Positions 1-11,028 of a stretch of DNA of 64,000 bases are shown here, piece after piece. The notes beneath the pieces were generated by a model. The model had not been told where the DNA came from and made no database searches. It saw nothing but the letters and a program-made list of their open reading frames with translations. Origin of the DNA: Sycobia sp. Sy_11. Lineage: Eukaryota; Arthropoda; Insecta; Hymenoptera; Epichrysomallidae. The stretch is from positions 8,035,001-8,099,000 of the forward strand of contig JACCIC010000004.1 in the NCBI GenBank assembly GCA_018907035.1, given 5' to 3'. Numbering within the stretch: position 1 is the first letter of the stretch; every line of letters begins with the position of its first letter. Both the position numbers and the translations under genes were made by a program.

Positions 1-65
1 AAAAAGTTGCTTGGCCCAGTGACCAAATACGTCGGCTGGAGCGACGACGGATCGCACCTGAAAAA
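1..65 (+). CDS. M1 aminopeptidase, internal exon (cut by window edge)
   Basis: In frame 1 the exon reads through KLLGPVTKYVGWSDDGSHLKK-type sequence and stops at a donor (GTAAG at 66-70). Reading on past the donor would hit TAA at once, so splicing is required. The split Lys codon (AA at 64-65 plus G at 645) joins it to the next exon. The Trp-Ser-Asp-x-Gly-Ser-His-Leu stretch is the short segment that precedes the last helical bundle of the ERAP1-like C-terminal domain in M1 aminopeptidases. The catalytic HEXXH part lies to the left of the window. Confidence 0.75.
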
Positions 66-644
66 GTAAGACTTTTCGTTCTTCTGTGGCGTTAACGATA
101 TAGATCAGATAATTCCACATTGTACTCAATGCCTTGTCTTTCCTTGTTGAAAAAGACACCCTTTGATACATCACATATCGAATGAAACTATGAGGCAATA
201 TCAGTATGGCTTTCAAGTATCCAAATTATAAACTTATTTTAACTCATACATTAATTGAATCTAGAATTGAAGCTTTTGATTGAATATTCAAGCTCTTTGA
301 ACATTTCAGCTTATCGAACTGATCGAACTGTTTGAATTGTTTGCGTAAGGATTCAAAGTCCAATCAAACATCAAAATGTTCCCAAACCTAATTTTGGCAT
401 AGCTATTACAAATAATACTGTTCTTTGAAATAATAATAATTCTGTACTTTGAAATACTATTCTTACACATTTTCCTACTAAAGCTGAAATGTTCAGATAT
501 CTCGAACGAGTAAAATCTTCGAACAGCTGAATAAATTTTCGCGTCGTTCGAACATCAAAAAGCGCGCATCTCATTCCCATTTCGTCAACTCCGACGTAAT
601 ATTCGCAATTTGGTCAGTATGTATATATTCTGAATTCTTCACAG

Positions 645-1140
645 GCTACTTCGAATTATGGTTCTGAAGTGCGCGGTTGATCTGAAACTTGACGAGGTAG
701 TAAAACCGGCCAAGGGCCTCTTCGACGACTGGATGCTACGCTCTAAGAGCATAGCGCCGAACATTCGCGACGTCGTATACGCGGCGGGCGTGAAGTTCGG
801 CAGTCAGGACGAGTGGAATCACTGCTGGGAGACGTACAGCAAGACCAATTATCCGAGCGAGAAGAGCATAATGCTGCGCGCCCTCGGCTTCACCACGGAT
901 CCCTGGCTGCTGCAGCGCTATCTGCTGCTGTCGCTCGATAGGAATCTGGTGAGACTGCAGGACGTCGAGTCGGTGATAGCGGCCGTCGCGACGAATTCCG
1001 AGGGCAAGCTACTGGCCTGGCGTCATCTCAAGGCGCATTGGACGGACCTGCAGGGACTCTTCGGCAACGGATCCTTCACAATGGGCTCGCTCATCGACGT
1101 CGTCACCTCCAACTTCCTTACCGAGTACGATTACTACGAG
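645..1140 (+). CDS. M1 aminopeptidase, penultimate exon (ERAP1-like C-terminal domain)
   Basis: The acceptor is TTCTTCACAG at 635-644 and the donor is GTATGC at 1141. The exon supplies 165 complete codons after the split Lys. The peptide is a helical-repeat domain: LLRIMVLKCAVDL, then KGLFDDWM, then RDVVYAAGVKFGSQDEWNHC (the usual '...VY..G...G..EEW..L...Y' repeat), then EKSIMLRALGFTTDPWLL, and RHLKAHWTDL. This order is that of the ERAP1_C domain of M1 zinc aminopeptidases, which packs on the catalytic domain and shapes the substrate cavity. GC content and third-position GC are far above the flanks, as expected of a real exon. An in-frame ATG at 658 is internal (the Met after LLRI), not a start. 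The exact paralogue (ERAP/LNPEP/ENPEP-like or midgut APN) cannot be fixed from this part. Confidence 0.92.
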
Positions 1141-1297
1141 GTATGCCATTGCTTCTGGACTACCATTATTAAATACCAAAGTATTAACACGCATAAAATA
1201 TTCCTAAAGAATTGAAAGAAAATTGAAAGAAATTTAGATTTTTAAGCTGTTACTGCACATAAAATTCATGGTGACATTCATGAGAATTATTTTTCAG

Positions 1298-1453
1298 GTG
1301 AAAGAATTTTTCAGAGATATAGACGTGGGCAGCGGTCAGAGGAGCCTCGAACAGAGTCTTGAAAAAATCAAATTCAATATTCATTGGGTCAAAGAAAACG
1401 CGGATACGATAGATGAATGGCTGACAAATTATTTAGATAATAAAACAAGTTAA
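1298..1453 (+). CDS. M1 aminopeptidase, last exon with stop codon
   Basis: The acceptor is ATTTTTCAG ending at 1297. The exon enters in phase 0 directly after the GAG that ends the previous exon and runs to TAA at 1451-1453. The peptide VKEFFRDIDVGSGQRSLEQS, then FNIHWVKENADTIDEWL, is the terminal helix pair of M1 aminopeptidases ('...NI.W......I..WL'). The protein ends about 9 residues after IDEWL with a polar tail and no hydrophobic C-terminal signal. It therefore lacks the GPI-anchor tail of insect midgut aminopeptidase N and looks more like the type II membrane or soluble class. An AATAAA at 1439-1444 lies inside the coding region, so the functional poly(A) site is probably further on and was not identified. 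Confidence 0.9.
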   Translation: MKEFFRDIDVGSGQRSLEQSLEKIKFNIHWVKENADTIDEWLTNYLDNKTS

Positions 1454-1729
1454 TTGAAATATAGTTTCTATTCGTGAAACGTGTAAAAAAGAAATTTATT
1501 TATAATTTTTATTATCACAATGAAAACACGTGCTCATAATTGAAATTTTTTATCCAAAAATTCTAATCGTCGAACAATTTCTGGATTATTTGGTAAAATG
1601 TCATTACTTCGAAATACTGCAAACACTTACATTTTTTCTTACTACCAACAATACTTATATTTTTTCGATATCTAGAATTCTCATATGTTACTAAAAAAAA
1701 AACACGAAATAATAAGTTTTCTAAAAGTC

Positions 1730-1735
1730 TTTATT
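1730..1735 (-). terminator. Poly(A) signal of the minus-strand gene
   Basis: On the minus strand an AATAAA begins about 18 nt after the TGA of the terminal exon at 1754-1906. Its position, right after a coding-like reading frame, supports a genuine 3' end. In sequence this AT-rich the hexamer alone would mean little. Confidence 0.5.
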
Positions 1736-1753
1736 ATAGATCTATAGCGAAGG

Positions 1754-1906
1754 TCAAAGTATCCGAGACGGTACAAATCCAAGCTCAGCTGACGAATTTC
1801 TAATGTCAACCATAACATAGGTTGTTTTGGTGCATCTAAGAAATGTCGTGTAGTCGACCAATTTTATGTTTTCCGATAGAACGAATGGACGAAAGATGTA
1901 TTTAAT
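1754..1906 (-). CDS. Terminal coding exon of an unrecognised gene
   Basis: On the minus strand a long pyrimidine tract ending in CAG (complement of 1907-1909) is followed by 50 codons open in only one frame and a TGA at 1754-1756. The peptide starts IKYIFRPFVLSENIKLVDYT and ends SSAELGFVPSRIL. The other two frames stop within about 14 codons. Codon use is balanced (GTC GAC TAC ACG; GAG CTT GGA), unlike the surrounding A/T-rich noise. A poly(A) signal follows closely. The exon therefore looks like the last exon of a gene running leftwards, tail-to-tail with the aminopeptidase and about 300 bp from it. I do not recognise the family: there is no obvious membrane segment or metal-binding motif in this piece. 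The rest of the gene would lie to the right on the minus strand, and only one weak candidate upstream exon was found (3010-3054). Confidence 0.6.
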   Translation of the reverse strand: MKYIFRPFVLSENIKLVDYTTFLRCTKTTYVMVDIRNSSAELGFVPSRIL

Positions 1907-3009
1907 CTGAAAAAAATAAGAAATTTCGTACATTACTCAGTGAACAAACAAAAGAAGAAATATAAAGAAAAAAAATTTTAAACTTGAACGACTGATGCGT
2001 ACGTAAAGGAGCGACGAGCCGAGCTAAAACACAAAACCAAAATGGATCAATCGCGCGTTTATAAGCAGGTGTTCAAGTAGCATATCAGAGGAGTGGGAGG
2101 GCTTTGATTTTTCTCCATCTGGCCTCGAAGAGGCGAGAAGCGAAAAACAAAAGTGCAAATAAGGCATGATTGTTCTGTAATACGGATTGTAATACGACGT
2201 AAAACGAATAATATTTTACTACACTGAGTATTGTGTGAGTTGCGTAGGATGATATGACGGTGATAATGGCATAATTTAGATAATATATAAATATAAATAT
2301 ATGAATGTAGCTTCGTGCAGTGTGCATTAACTGTGTGTAAAATGAGCGAGAAGAATATCGTATATATATATACATATATGTATCAAACGCCTAATTGCGA
2401 AATCGCGCGCAAGAAGGACATTTTTTTCTAAGCTACGATATCATTAAGCCTATTATCCTTTATATAATTAGCATTTAAAAAGACACAACTTTAACGTTAA
2501 TATGTTTATTTATCTTTTATATACGTCCTATGCGAAAGCTGTAAGATACAATTTCAGCTAATTGAATCCGATCCATGTTACTCTTGTAGGTCTTGATTGA
2601 TTTGTTTTTTCTTTTACTTTGTCAATCTTTAAGTCTATTCATATTTTAATAAGACTCAATGCGTATTTAAAAAAAAATAGATAAATATATATACTTATTT
2701 AATTTTACTAGTCTCCTGATTCCTTCGATCATTATTGTAAGATACTAGAATGAAGATGTCCAGGATTAAGATATCTTTAGAAATCAGTATTTAAAATTAC
2801 GACGCGCACTGATTTCATGCGAGACTTGTAATTATACATCTCTATTGAAACACCTGCCAATACTGCAAAACAATACAACACCAAAAATGATTATATTATT
2901 ATATTAAAAAAAGTCACAATTATGATAAACGATGCGATCATTTTTAAGGGTTTTTGAAATCTACAAATTACATGTTTTTTCCTTTCGACGGACTAAAACA
3001 CGCACTTAC

Positions 3010-3054
3010 TTGATACAATCTCTTTCCACGTTGAGCGAAAGTCGAAGTATGTAA
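3010..3054 (-). CDS. Candidate 45-nt exon upstream of the minus-strand terminal exon
   Basis: On the minus strand an AG (complement of 3055-3056, after TTTTTAAT) precedes 45 nt that end at a textbook donor, CAA|GTAAGT (complement of 3004-3010). In phase 0 it encodes LHTSTFAQRGKRLYQ and would join in frame to IKYIF of the exon at 1754-1906. The donor is strong, but the acceptor tract is short and contains an A run, and the exon is very small. The link is a guess from phase and spacing. Confidence 0.25.
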
Positions 3055-4542
3055 CTATTAAAAACTTTTTTGAAGAATACATAATAAGAGTTCTTCTCAA
3101 TTGAGGAAAAAAACAATATAGGATTATCCAATATATGCCATTGAATGAAACGAATTCCTGCCCTCCCGTAGAACTTTGAAAAGGAAAAATATAAAACCGT
3201 TGCGTAATTTATATAAAGCAATACAGAATGGCTTCTGTTGTTTTTTTATAACTTTCCTTTTAGCCCATCTATATAATATTATCTGACGCTGTTCATCATT
3301 AAAGTATTATCTTGAAGCAAAAAAAGAAGTGAATTACTGGAATGGTTTCAAATTTAAAGTATAGTCGACAAAAATGAACTTGACAACTGATCGGTAAAAA
3401 TCAAGAAAATATGCAGATAAGTTGAAAACAACTTATTCTTTCATGAAAAAAGAGATATTAAAATTTCGAATTAAACTTAAGAAAGTAGGGGGACGTTCTC
3501 TTTTTCCTGAACTACGACTAATATGAGCACAAGAAATGTTTTCATCCCATACGAGCGCGCAGTGAATAAGCACATTAAAAAAGATCTTTTCGCACTGTAA
3601 ATAAACGTGAAAACATATACAATTCTGTAATAAAAGTAAAAAAAATCACGGGCAACGGTACATTTATATACTTAAGTATAGTTCAGATAGTAGAAGACTT
3701 TTTTTTATTTCCTAAATCATGTTTTTTCTATAAGATAATGCAAATGCTAGGGCCGAATGCTTTTATATAGAAAAGATTCTATTATGAGATTCTATATAAA
3801 CTGAGTTAAGACCGACTTTTCTTGATTTTGAAACGATCGCGCTGCCCGTGACTGATGCAAACAGGGATTAAGATTAAAATCAGGAAAGAGCTTTATAAAA
3901 AAGAAAAAATCACCCGAACGTTTTCCTTTCTTCGAAGCTTCCATCCTCGCGCATACATGTAATTACACATACCCACTTACAAATTACACACATACACGTA
4001 CGCATGTAAGCGCAAGTCCCAAAATTAAAACTGTAGATTTTGATAATTGCCATTGGCTCCAAAACAAACAAAAGATGTACTGCGAATTATTAACGAATCG
4101 ACGCACAAAATTTTAACGATAAAGAAAATGAGAAAAGTAAAACAAAATAAAATCAAAATTCGAAGAAACGAGGGAAGGAGCAAGAATTAGAAAAAGTCGA
4201 TAAATGAGAAAAAGAAAGATAATTTATAATCTCTCCCTTGAACATTTGTAAATAGCCTATTTTTTCACTGAACAAAATGACGGATAAGGGAAAGAAGGAA
4301 AGAGAAAAAAAAATTATTTCCTCGTCAAAAATCGTTATCGTCAAATTCGAGCGAGCGCACGACGATCGTGGGGATCGTCGAAATATACAAGAGCGAGTAA
4401 ATTAATATTGACGAGCGAAAGAACTGTATAAATATGTATCTCGATTGGCCTACTATTACGGCGACTATTGTAATTACAATTAGTACTAATATTATGCATC
4501 ATTGAACGGTGTGTGGTTTTTACGGCACGCCAAAAGATCGAC

Positions 4543-4543
<1 letters not shown>

Positions 4544-4595
<52 letters not shown>
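4544..4595. repeat. (TA)n microsatellite, about 26 copies
   Basis: This is a pure TA/AT alternation. Any ORF reading IYIYIY through it is an artefact. Confidence 0.95.
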
Positions 4596-4601
<6 letters not shown>

Positions 4602-4740
4602 TAGACAATTTTCTAAGCCTCGCAAAATGAGGATTGGAATTTATTTTCAATTATGATATAGCGATCGAGGTGCTGATATAATGGTTACCATATACTTTAG
4701 AATGACGATTATATGTATAAATTTGTAGTTCTATTTATAC

Positions 4741-4746
<6 letters not shown>

Positions 4747-4789
<43 letters not shown>
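4747..4789. repeat. (AT)n microsatellite
   Basis: A pure AT run of about 43 bp, preceded by short TATACATA variants. Confidence 0.95.
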
Positions 4790-4790
<1 letters not shown>

Positions 4791-4911
4791 TTAATTTATA
4801 TTGTCCAATTCTTTTCTATCTTCTTATATTGCATCTATATATAAATAGGCAACAAAGCGTTGGTTTTTCGAAATGTACTGCTTTTCCGTAAAAATATAAA
4901 ACTGTCCATAC

Positions 4912-4914
<3 letters not shown>

Positions 4915-4962
<48 letters not shown>
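4915..4962. repeat. (TA)n microsatellite
   Basis: A pure TA run of about 48 bp. It is the third AT array within 420 bp. Confidence 0.95.
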
Positions 4963-4966
<4 letters not shown>

Positions 4967-5416
4967 CATAATATAAATAATGTTAATCGCTAAGATTTAA
5001 ATTTTTAAATTCAAAGTTGATTTTAAGCTTCGTAGCAACAAAAACAGTAATCGAAAAGCACAGAATCTGTAAGAAAAACGACACAAAGTTGTTCTTTTAC
5101 GTGAGATACTTTTATATTAAAAATATATATAAGTTCGATCTGAGCAAGCTTAGAATCCAACGGAACTTTTGTCATACTACAGCTTTAATTTTTGTACTTT
5201 AGGAGCTGTATAAGGTAAAAATCGTACTTAAGAAAGGTAGAAAAAAAGGGGGCTTGAGCGACGGAGAGAGGAAAAAGTCGATTTTCAATTTTCAAATTGA
5301 AATAACATTTTCAATGTTCGATGCCAAAAACACTGTCATATTTTATTCAATCTATACATTATACTAAATTTCATAATTTGTCGTCCAAAAAGACGAATCA
5401 GCCCAAGATTGCAAGA

Positions 5417-5417
<1 letters not shown>

Positions 5418-5486
<69 letters not shown>

Positions 5487-5522
5487 AGATAGAGTAAGAG
5501 AGAGAGAGAGAGAGAGAGAGAG
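5418..5522. repeat. (GA)n microsatellite, interrupted
   Basis: Two pure GA blocks (about 5418-5483 and 5497-5522) are separated by a short TAAAGATAGAGTA interruption. This is a homopurine strand over 100 bp. Confidence 0.95.
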
Positions 5523-5725
5523 AAAATGAGAGAAAATATTTGGCTTCTTTATACATTTTTCCGAGAGGTAGTGCGACTTTCAATGATAAAACTGGAGTTA
5601 AGGGAAAATGCCCGCATACAAAATGCTGATATTCACACGTTAAGACTGGACACCAGAGTAAGAGTTGATTATTATGTATATTATAAATTATATAGTAGAC
5701 GTATATATACATATATACAAATATG

Positions 5726-5732
<7 letters not shown>

Positions 5733-5770
<38 letters not shown>

Positions 5771-5775
5771 GTATA
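5733..5775. repeat. (AT)n microsatellite with TATG variants
   Basis: An AT run flanked by ATATAC and ATATGT imperfect units. Confidence 0.9.
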
Positions 5776-7707
5776 TATATAGATAATGTATTTTGTGCAA
5801 TCATGAAGTGGAGCGAAAGATTCTGCGTATTAACTACAATTATACATATATTATTATGCAAAAGAAAAACAGAAATCTGGAGAACCAGCGAGGGGCGATT
5901 CTTAATTTTGAACACAATGATTCTAGAACAAGAAGCATCGAGCTATAAACATTCTCAAGTTCTATCGCACCAAATAGCAACAAAATATACATCTGTTTTA
6001 ATTAGAAATACTTTCAGATTGTCTATACAGATTTCCATATAACGCTAAACTAAGAAATTAAACGTTCGAACATGTTTTTTTTATGTTTCTTTTATGATAA
6101 TCCACATACGTTGCCAAAAGAAGAAACGTTTAACTTAGAAAATCGGGACAATCAGAATTATTTTTACGCGGGTAACTTTAAACGAAAAAAAAAGAACAAC
6201 AAAAACTCGATGTACTATATAATACATATAGACTCGAAAGGTAAATGACGTCCAAAATTTTACAGCTCGCACCTTAAGCGTTTAAGATAATAGAGATTAA
6301 TCGAACCGAAAAGGAAATATTATAATTAATGTATAAAACAAAGGAACGCCGTCTCTCGCATCATTCACAGATGATTCTCATTAAAGACACTGTGAATTAA
6401 TTATATATACCTAACGTCGGTATGTGTATAATCGAACGAGTTAATGTGGCGCGACCGATGCTCTCTGTACTGTATAATGTTGTCATAAATATTTTATTGT
6501 ATGAAAGAAAATTAATGAGACAAAGCGGATGAAAAATGGGCGGGGGAAATGGAAACAAAGTGGACAGCGCTGCTGAGACATGTACGAGCGTACAAATTAA
6601 ATATATATGTATATATAAATAAATATATAGATTCTATGTTTAAAGTAAAAAAAAAACCTGCATTTTAATCTATTCCCCTTGATTCCTTACCTCGATTTAC
6701 TTCATTTCTTCACGCGTAATTCAAAACAAAAACCATTTCCCTATTCACAGAAATGCAAAAAAAATTTTTGATCGAGTTGACTATCAGAGAGAGGCACAAT
6801 TGTAAGTATCAATTTTCTATTCTATAATAATTGCCATAGTCCATGGATATTTCCATTGCATTAAAGTAATCCTCGTTAAAAAAGGATTATATTAAGCATC
6901 GGTATATTTGTTTTTTTTTCTTTTTTTTTTATAAAAGTAATGATTAATCTAAAAAAATTAGACTACAAAGAAATATTAAGGTAGCAATTATTGATATTTA
7001 TAATAGATCATGCAAAGATAAACGATTATATAATGTCTCCAACAAATGTACTGTACTTATGTTAAAAAAAAAAAAACTAATAATGGACTCTTACACGAGT
7101 TTCATATTTAAATAATCTCATATTCTGAAGTACACGATTATTTAAATAATTACTCATTATTGATTATCAAATCATCCAGCACTGTACGTTATCAACTTCT
7201 TTTATAACAACCGAACGATGATAACGACTCGATTAGATTACATGCCAATAATTTAGGGGGATGATTCTTTTGCAATCCCGATTCTATAGTATTACATCAA
7301 AGCACATAAGAAATAGCATAATCAATATTACACGCCTCAATATGCATTCAAAGAAAAAAAATACAATTCAATTGTTATTAAAAATTAGAATAAAGTTACA
7401 GAAATAATGTGGAATATAGAAATTACAGACATAATTCGATATAATACAAGTTTGTATGAATATTTCAATGAAAAATTAACTGATATTTTTATGCAATATT
7501 TATTAATTTATTTAAATACAGTGGTCATAAGTACAATTAAAGTATTATGCAATATTATACTCAAATATATATTCTCAACTTTCGTAATCGTATCTTTGAC
7601 AAAAAATTAGATAGATTATTTTTAATAAAATACCATGTATAATTATCTAAAAACAAATACAGTGGTTTTTACAACAATATATAGAAAAATCTATTTGTTG
7701 TTGACAA

Positions 7708-8020
7708 TTGGTCAACTATACTAGTTCTAATAATGAACAAATCCATAGCAATGGTAATCCGGATTTATCCAATGATATCATTAAAAATATACACAATAAT
7801 AATTTACAAAGAAATAACAATGAGCATATTCAGAATTATAATTTACAAAATATAGAAAATAGTTTAGAAAAAAATAATAATTTATACAACGATAATCAAA
7901 ATATGAGATCAAGAAAATGTAAATATGTACAATAATTTTAATACTTCTTTACAAAACAATAATGTTCATAATATTAATCACAATAATACTAATATTCAAT
8001 ATAATTGGGTAAAAAATTGA
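7708..8020 (+). pseudogene. Asn-rich reading frame, frame-broken
   Basis: Two overlapping open stretches in different frames (7708-7935, then 7925-8020) both encode Asn-rich peptide, for example IENSLEKNNNLYNDNQN and then NTSLQNNNVHNINHNNTNIQ. About a third of residues are Asn. The first stretch has no ATG at its beginning. The continuity of composition across the frame change suggests one former protein with an indel rather than chance. AAT-rich DNA can also produce poly-Asn by simple slippage, so coding origin is unproven. It lies between the PLE terminal module and the GIY-YIG remnant. Confidence 0.3.
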
Positions 8021-8191
8021 CCAAATATCACAAATCCAGAATATGTAAAAATACAACAACAAAAATGTTATAATACTGCCTTATATTAAATAAATAGACT
8101 CCCCTATGAAGAAATTTTTACAAAAAAGACATTATCCCCATATACTAAATAACTGACAAATTTTCATCCATAATAAAATTAGAAAAAAATA

Positions 8192-8499
8192 ACATACAAA
8201 AAAACTCATCTGCTCAACGTTGTTTATAGGAAATATTGTAAAGATGGTGGTATGATACACATTGGATACCTTTTTAGAATTCTAAAAGAATGAATTAACG
8301 AACACTCTTCCATTATCAAGTTCAATAGAAGATCGACGCCATACACGCATACAAACCGGTAGTCGTAAATTAAACTTTGGAAACATAAAAATATTAGATC
8401 AAGAAACTTTATTTAAAAAACGATTGGTATCTGAAACGATCCACATCTATACAAAAATAAATCATTTAATTAGGCAATCAGGATCACAAAAGTTAAAAA

Positions 8500-8500
<1 letters not shown>
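8192..8500 (+). pseudogene. GIY-YIG endonuclease domain remnant of a PLE
   Basis: In one frame 8192-8300 reads LLNVVYRKYCKDGGMIHIGY then LFRILKE, a stop, and INEH. This matches the family pattern 'VVY.I.CK.C...YIGQT.R.LK.R..EH'. After a frame change, 8339-8490 reads HTRIQTG, then NFGNIKILDQETLFKKRLVS, then ETIHI. This matches the conserved end 'H......F....KILD.E....KRL.SE.IHI', including the conserved Glu of GIY-YIG nucleases. At least one stop, one frameshift and a lost GQT motif show it is dead. The (AT)n at 8501 interrupts it. Confidence 0.6.

Positions 8501-8543
<43 letters not shown>
8501..8543. repeat. (TA)n microsatellite
   Basis: A pure TA run immediately after the GIY-YIG remnant. 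Confidence 0.95.
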
Positions 8544-8546
<3 letters not shown>

Positions 8547-8834
8547 GATGATATTAATAAATTTATAAAATTTTACTAAAATTATATGACAATCGATCAT
8601 TTTTAAGATACTTAATACCAACTGACGTGAATTCTAAAACAACTACATCGAATTGTAAAATAAATAGAAAAATTTGTAAAACATTATGATTATAAATATA
8701 TATCATTAGATAACTCTATATATCTACTATATATTAGTGACTTACACGCTTGTCAGAATATAAAATAATTAATATTCAGAAATGTACCTCTTCCAAAGTT
8801 TATATACTATGTTTATAAATGTATGTATGTATAC

Positions 8835-8837
<3 letters not shown>

Positions 8838-8871
<34 letters not shown>
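8838..8871. repeat. (AT)n microsatellite
   Basis: An AT run with ATACAT and ATGTAT variants at both ends. Confidence 0.9.
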
Positions 8872-8877
<6 letters not shown>

Positions 8878-9070
8878 CATATGTATATATAGATATATGC
8901 AATGTAGACTCCACAATAACAATGGCAAAATAAATTAGCTTTATGAATTCTACAGTTATTATTGTTAATATTAAATGTATTTTTATAGACTTGATAAGGC
9001 TGGCCAACAAAGCGATCAAAACTTCGTATTTCGTTAATAAAAGCAAAATTAAAAATCAAAAATCAAGGGG

Positions 9071-9163
9071 ATGTCAAGGTTAACTGCAATAGCGGGTGCT
9101 AATATGCTACCCGTTAGACTGCGCTACCGATCGTATGCGGATTCGAAGAAACAGTATTCTTAA
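9071..9163 (+). CDS. Short ORF resembling a mitochondrial presequence
   Basis: From ATG at 9071 the frame runs 30 codons to TAA and begins MSRLTAIAGANMLPVRLRYR followed by SYADSKKQYS. The first 22 residues lack acidic residues and are rich in Arg, Leu and Ala, as in mitochondrial targeting peptides. RYRSYAD resembles the Arg-rich cleavage region of several matrix enzymes. In the next frame, shortly downstream, KTVMLPNL recalls the start of a lipoyl domain in dihydrolipoamide acyltransferases, but the match does not continue. It may be a processed pseudogene fragment or chance. GC content is locally raised above its AT-rich surroundings. Confidence 0.25.
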   Translation: MSRLTAIAGANMLPVRLRYRSYADSKKQYS

Positions 9164-11028
9164 AACTGTTATGCTTCCAAATCTTTATATACGACTTTTC
9201 TGTTCATGTCCTCTTCTAATTACAAAATCTTTTTCATCTTCTGATATGTATAATCGTTCACGGAATCTCAATGCAAATGTTGATATTGAAGAGTATCATC
9301 GTATTATTGTATACGTAATTTCTCCAGAATGAAGGTAATAATACTGTTACTATGCTAGCTATAATTATTCCAAATCTCCCTTCTAACGTACCAACAACCA
9401 CGGCAAACAATATCCCAATAGATTATGAATCACCACAGCGTAATGTTTGCTTCTAACTAAGAATCAGCTGATTGATTCGGGTACAAACTGATTTATTCGT
9501 AAATATTATGGAACTCGTCATTGTCTATTATAACACTGCCGACAATCTTCATAATTTCACCGCAAGAGGTATATAATTAAGACTTTAGTTTAGCCTATAT
9601 ATTGACTCAGTTTTATTTTTGGAAACCTGCAAAGCGATATGAATATGCCAAGTCATCTTTTTCCAGGCAGGTTAGATTATGTAGATTTGATGACAACAGA
9701 TAAACCAGCTGTAACTTTCATCCTTCCTAAATTTGCCTCTTCTCCATGACCAGTAAGGTGAATGTACTAATAAGTAAATATATGTTTAAATACATAACCG
9801 TAAATGCTTTATTTCAGACTAACATTTTAAAAGAAAAAAAAATCAGAATCGTTCTAATCATATCAAAATTTGATCATTATTCTAAATCGTCAACGCATTT
9901 TTATATTCGTAAAGTTTATTGGTTGGCTTAAAAATCGGTTGTTGATCATTTATTAAGAGACGAATGTTGGACTATTGTTATCGATGATTGATGCATATTT
10001 TTTCGGCGCAGCACATTATTGGTATATAAAAGGTAATAATGACATATATGGATGATAATAAATATATTTTCGAGTTCCTTTGCAAACAACAACATACTGT
10101 CGCTAATTGATAAACGTGAGAACTAAAACTTTATTATAAAAGAGTACATCTCGAACATGACTGACCTCAGAGATTACTTATTTGGAAATTGAAACTGTTA
10201 AAAACATTCATAGAATAACTATCACGCATTTTTTGGTTAGTCAGTTCTCGGTATAGATCAATCAATCGAATTTTTCTCGAGAAATCCTCTCTACCATACG
10301 TAAAACATAAAAAATAAAATAAGCATGACACTCTGGTTCGTTAAATAATAATTCACAAATGCGTGAATCAAAATTATGTAAGAAGAATTACTGAAAATAA
10401 AACTAATATTAACAAACAACAACGATGCATGAAGAGAAGCTTAAAATGCAATACGTAGATTATCGAAGTTATTTATGAATATTTTTGGCGTTGAAGGTCG
10501 ATTCATTATTGTCATATATACAAATCGATTATCAGCTCACTTTTGATACACTAATGAAACTAATTCCAATATGTGTAAACACGACTCTCATACAAAACGC
10601 ACGTAAAATTCGAAATGTATAATTTCTTGTTTAAGTCTCCTTTACTACAAAGCATAATCTTTAAAAATAGAACAAATGTACGTTCATTACCTCAGAAAGG
10701 TTTATTCTGGTTTTCTATCTTATATAATGTCATAAGATAGCACATGTAAGGTATTTTAATAAAAATATTTTTGCTTATGCTGACTATCCGACTTTACATT
10801 TACATTCGAAAACATACCTGTGCTTATTTTTACATCGCCGAAGCAAGCATCTTATCAATGCCACCATATTAAAATTTAACCATCAGGTTCGATTAACCGG
10901 AACGTCAACCAAAAATACGGAGTTTGTATAACATCTAAGTAACTATATACGTGTTAGCTGATAGCATAAAACGCCTATAAACTCAAACTACACATATAAC
11001 TTACATCGCACGTAGGCCGTGCCATGAA
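9164..11028. other. AT-rich stretch without recognised genes
   Basis: Short open stretches exist on the + strand (9096-9332 and 9746-9931), but neither has a recognisable domain or clear splice signals. No arrays or inverted repeats were noticed. Confidence 0.4.

Larger units (their letters stand above)
1907..7494. other. AT-rich intergenic or intronic sequence
   Basis: Apart from the candidate 45-nt exon at 3010-3054 and the microsatellites listed separately, I see no coding sequence, RNA gene or recognisable mobile element here. Slightly GC-richer patches occur at 2000-2100, 3940-4020 and 6340-6600. Part of this may be intron or UTR of the minus-strand gene. Confidence 0.5.
7495..8500 (+). 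mobile_element. Decayed Penelope-like retroelement (PLE)
   Basis: The left part (7495-7545) carries a module also present next to the inverted-repeat element at 18920-18970 and in part at 30236-30280: an AATATTTATTAATTT block, then AAGTACAATTAAAGTAT. The right part (8192-8500) is a broken GIY-YIG endonuclease domain of the kind that ends PLE proteins. Between them lies an Asn-rich reading frame (7708-8020) with a frame change. I find no intact reverse transcriptase, so the element is strongly truncated or its middle has decayed. The boundary coordinates are those of the recognised parts, not of insertion sites. Confidence 0.55.

Noticed and set aside
4360..4380. 8-bp hairpin CGACGATC/GATCGTCG
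   Set aside because: Short, isolated, and expected by chance in a window this size.
9085..9145. tRNA-like A-box (minus strand GGTAGCGCAGTCTAACGGG) with a short GGGT...ACCC hairpin
   Set aside because: No T-arm/B-box or closing acceptor stem at the right distance. The same bases are explained at least as well by the ORF on the + strand.
10818..10867. Minus-strand 50-nt start exon MVALIRCLLRRCKNKH with good start context and a GTATGT donor
   Set aside because: It exits in phase 2, which does not fit the candidate exon at 3010-3054, and it has no other support.
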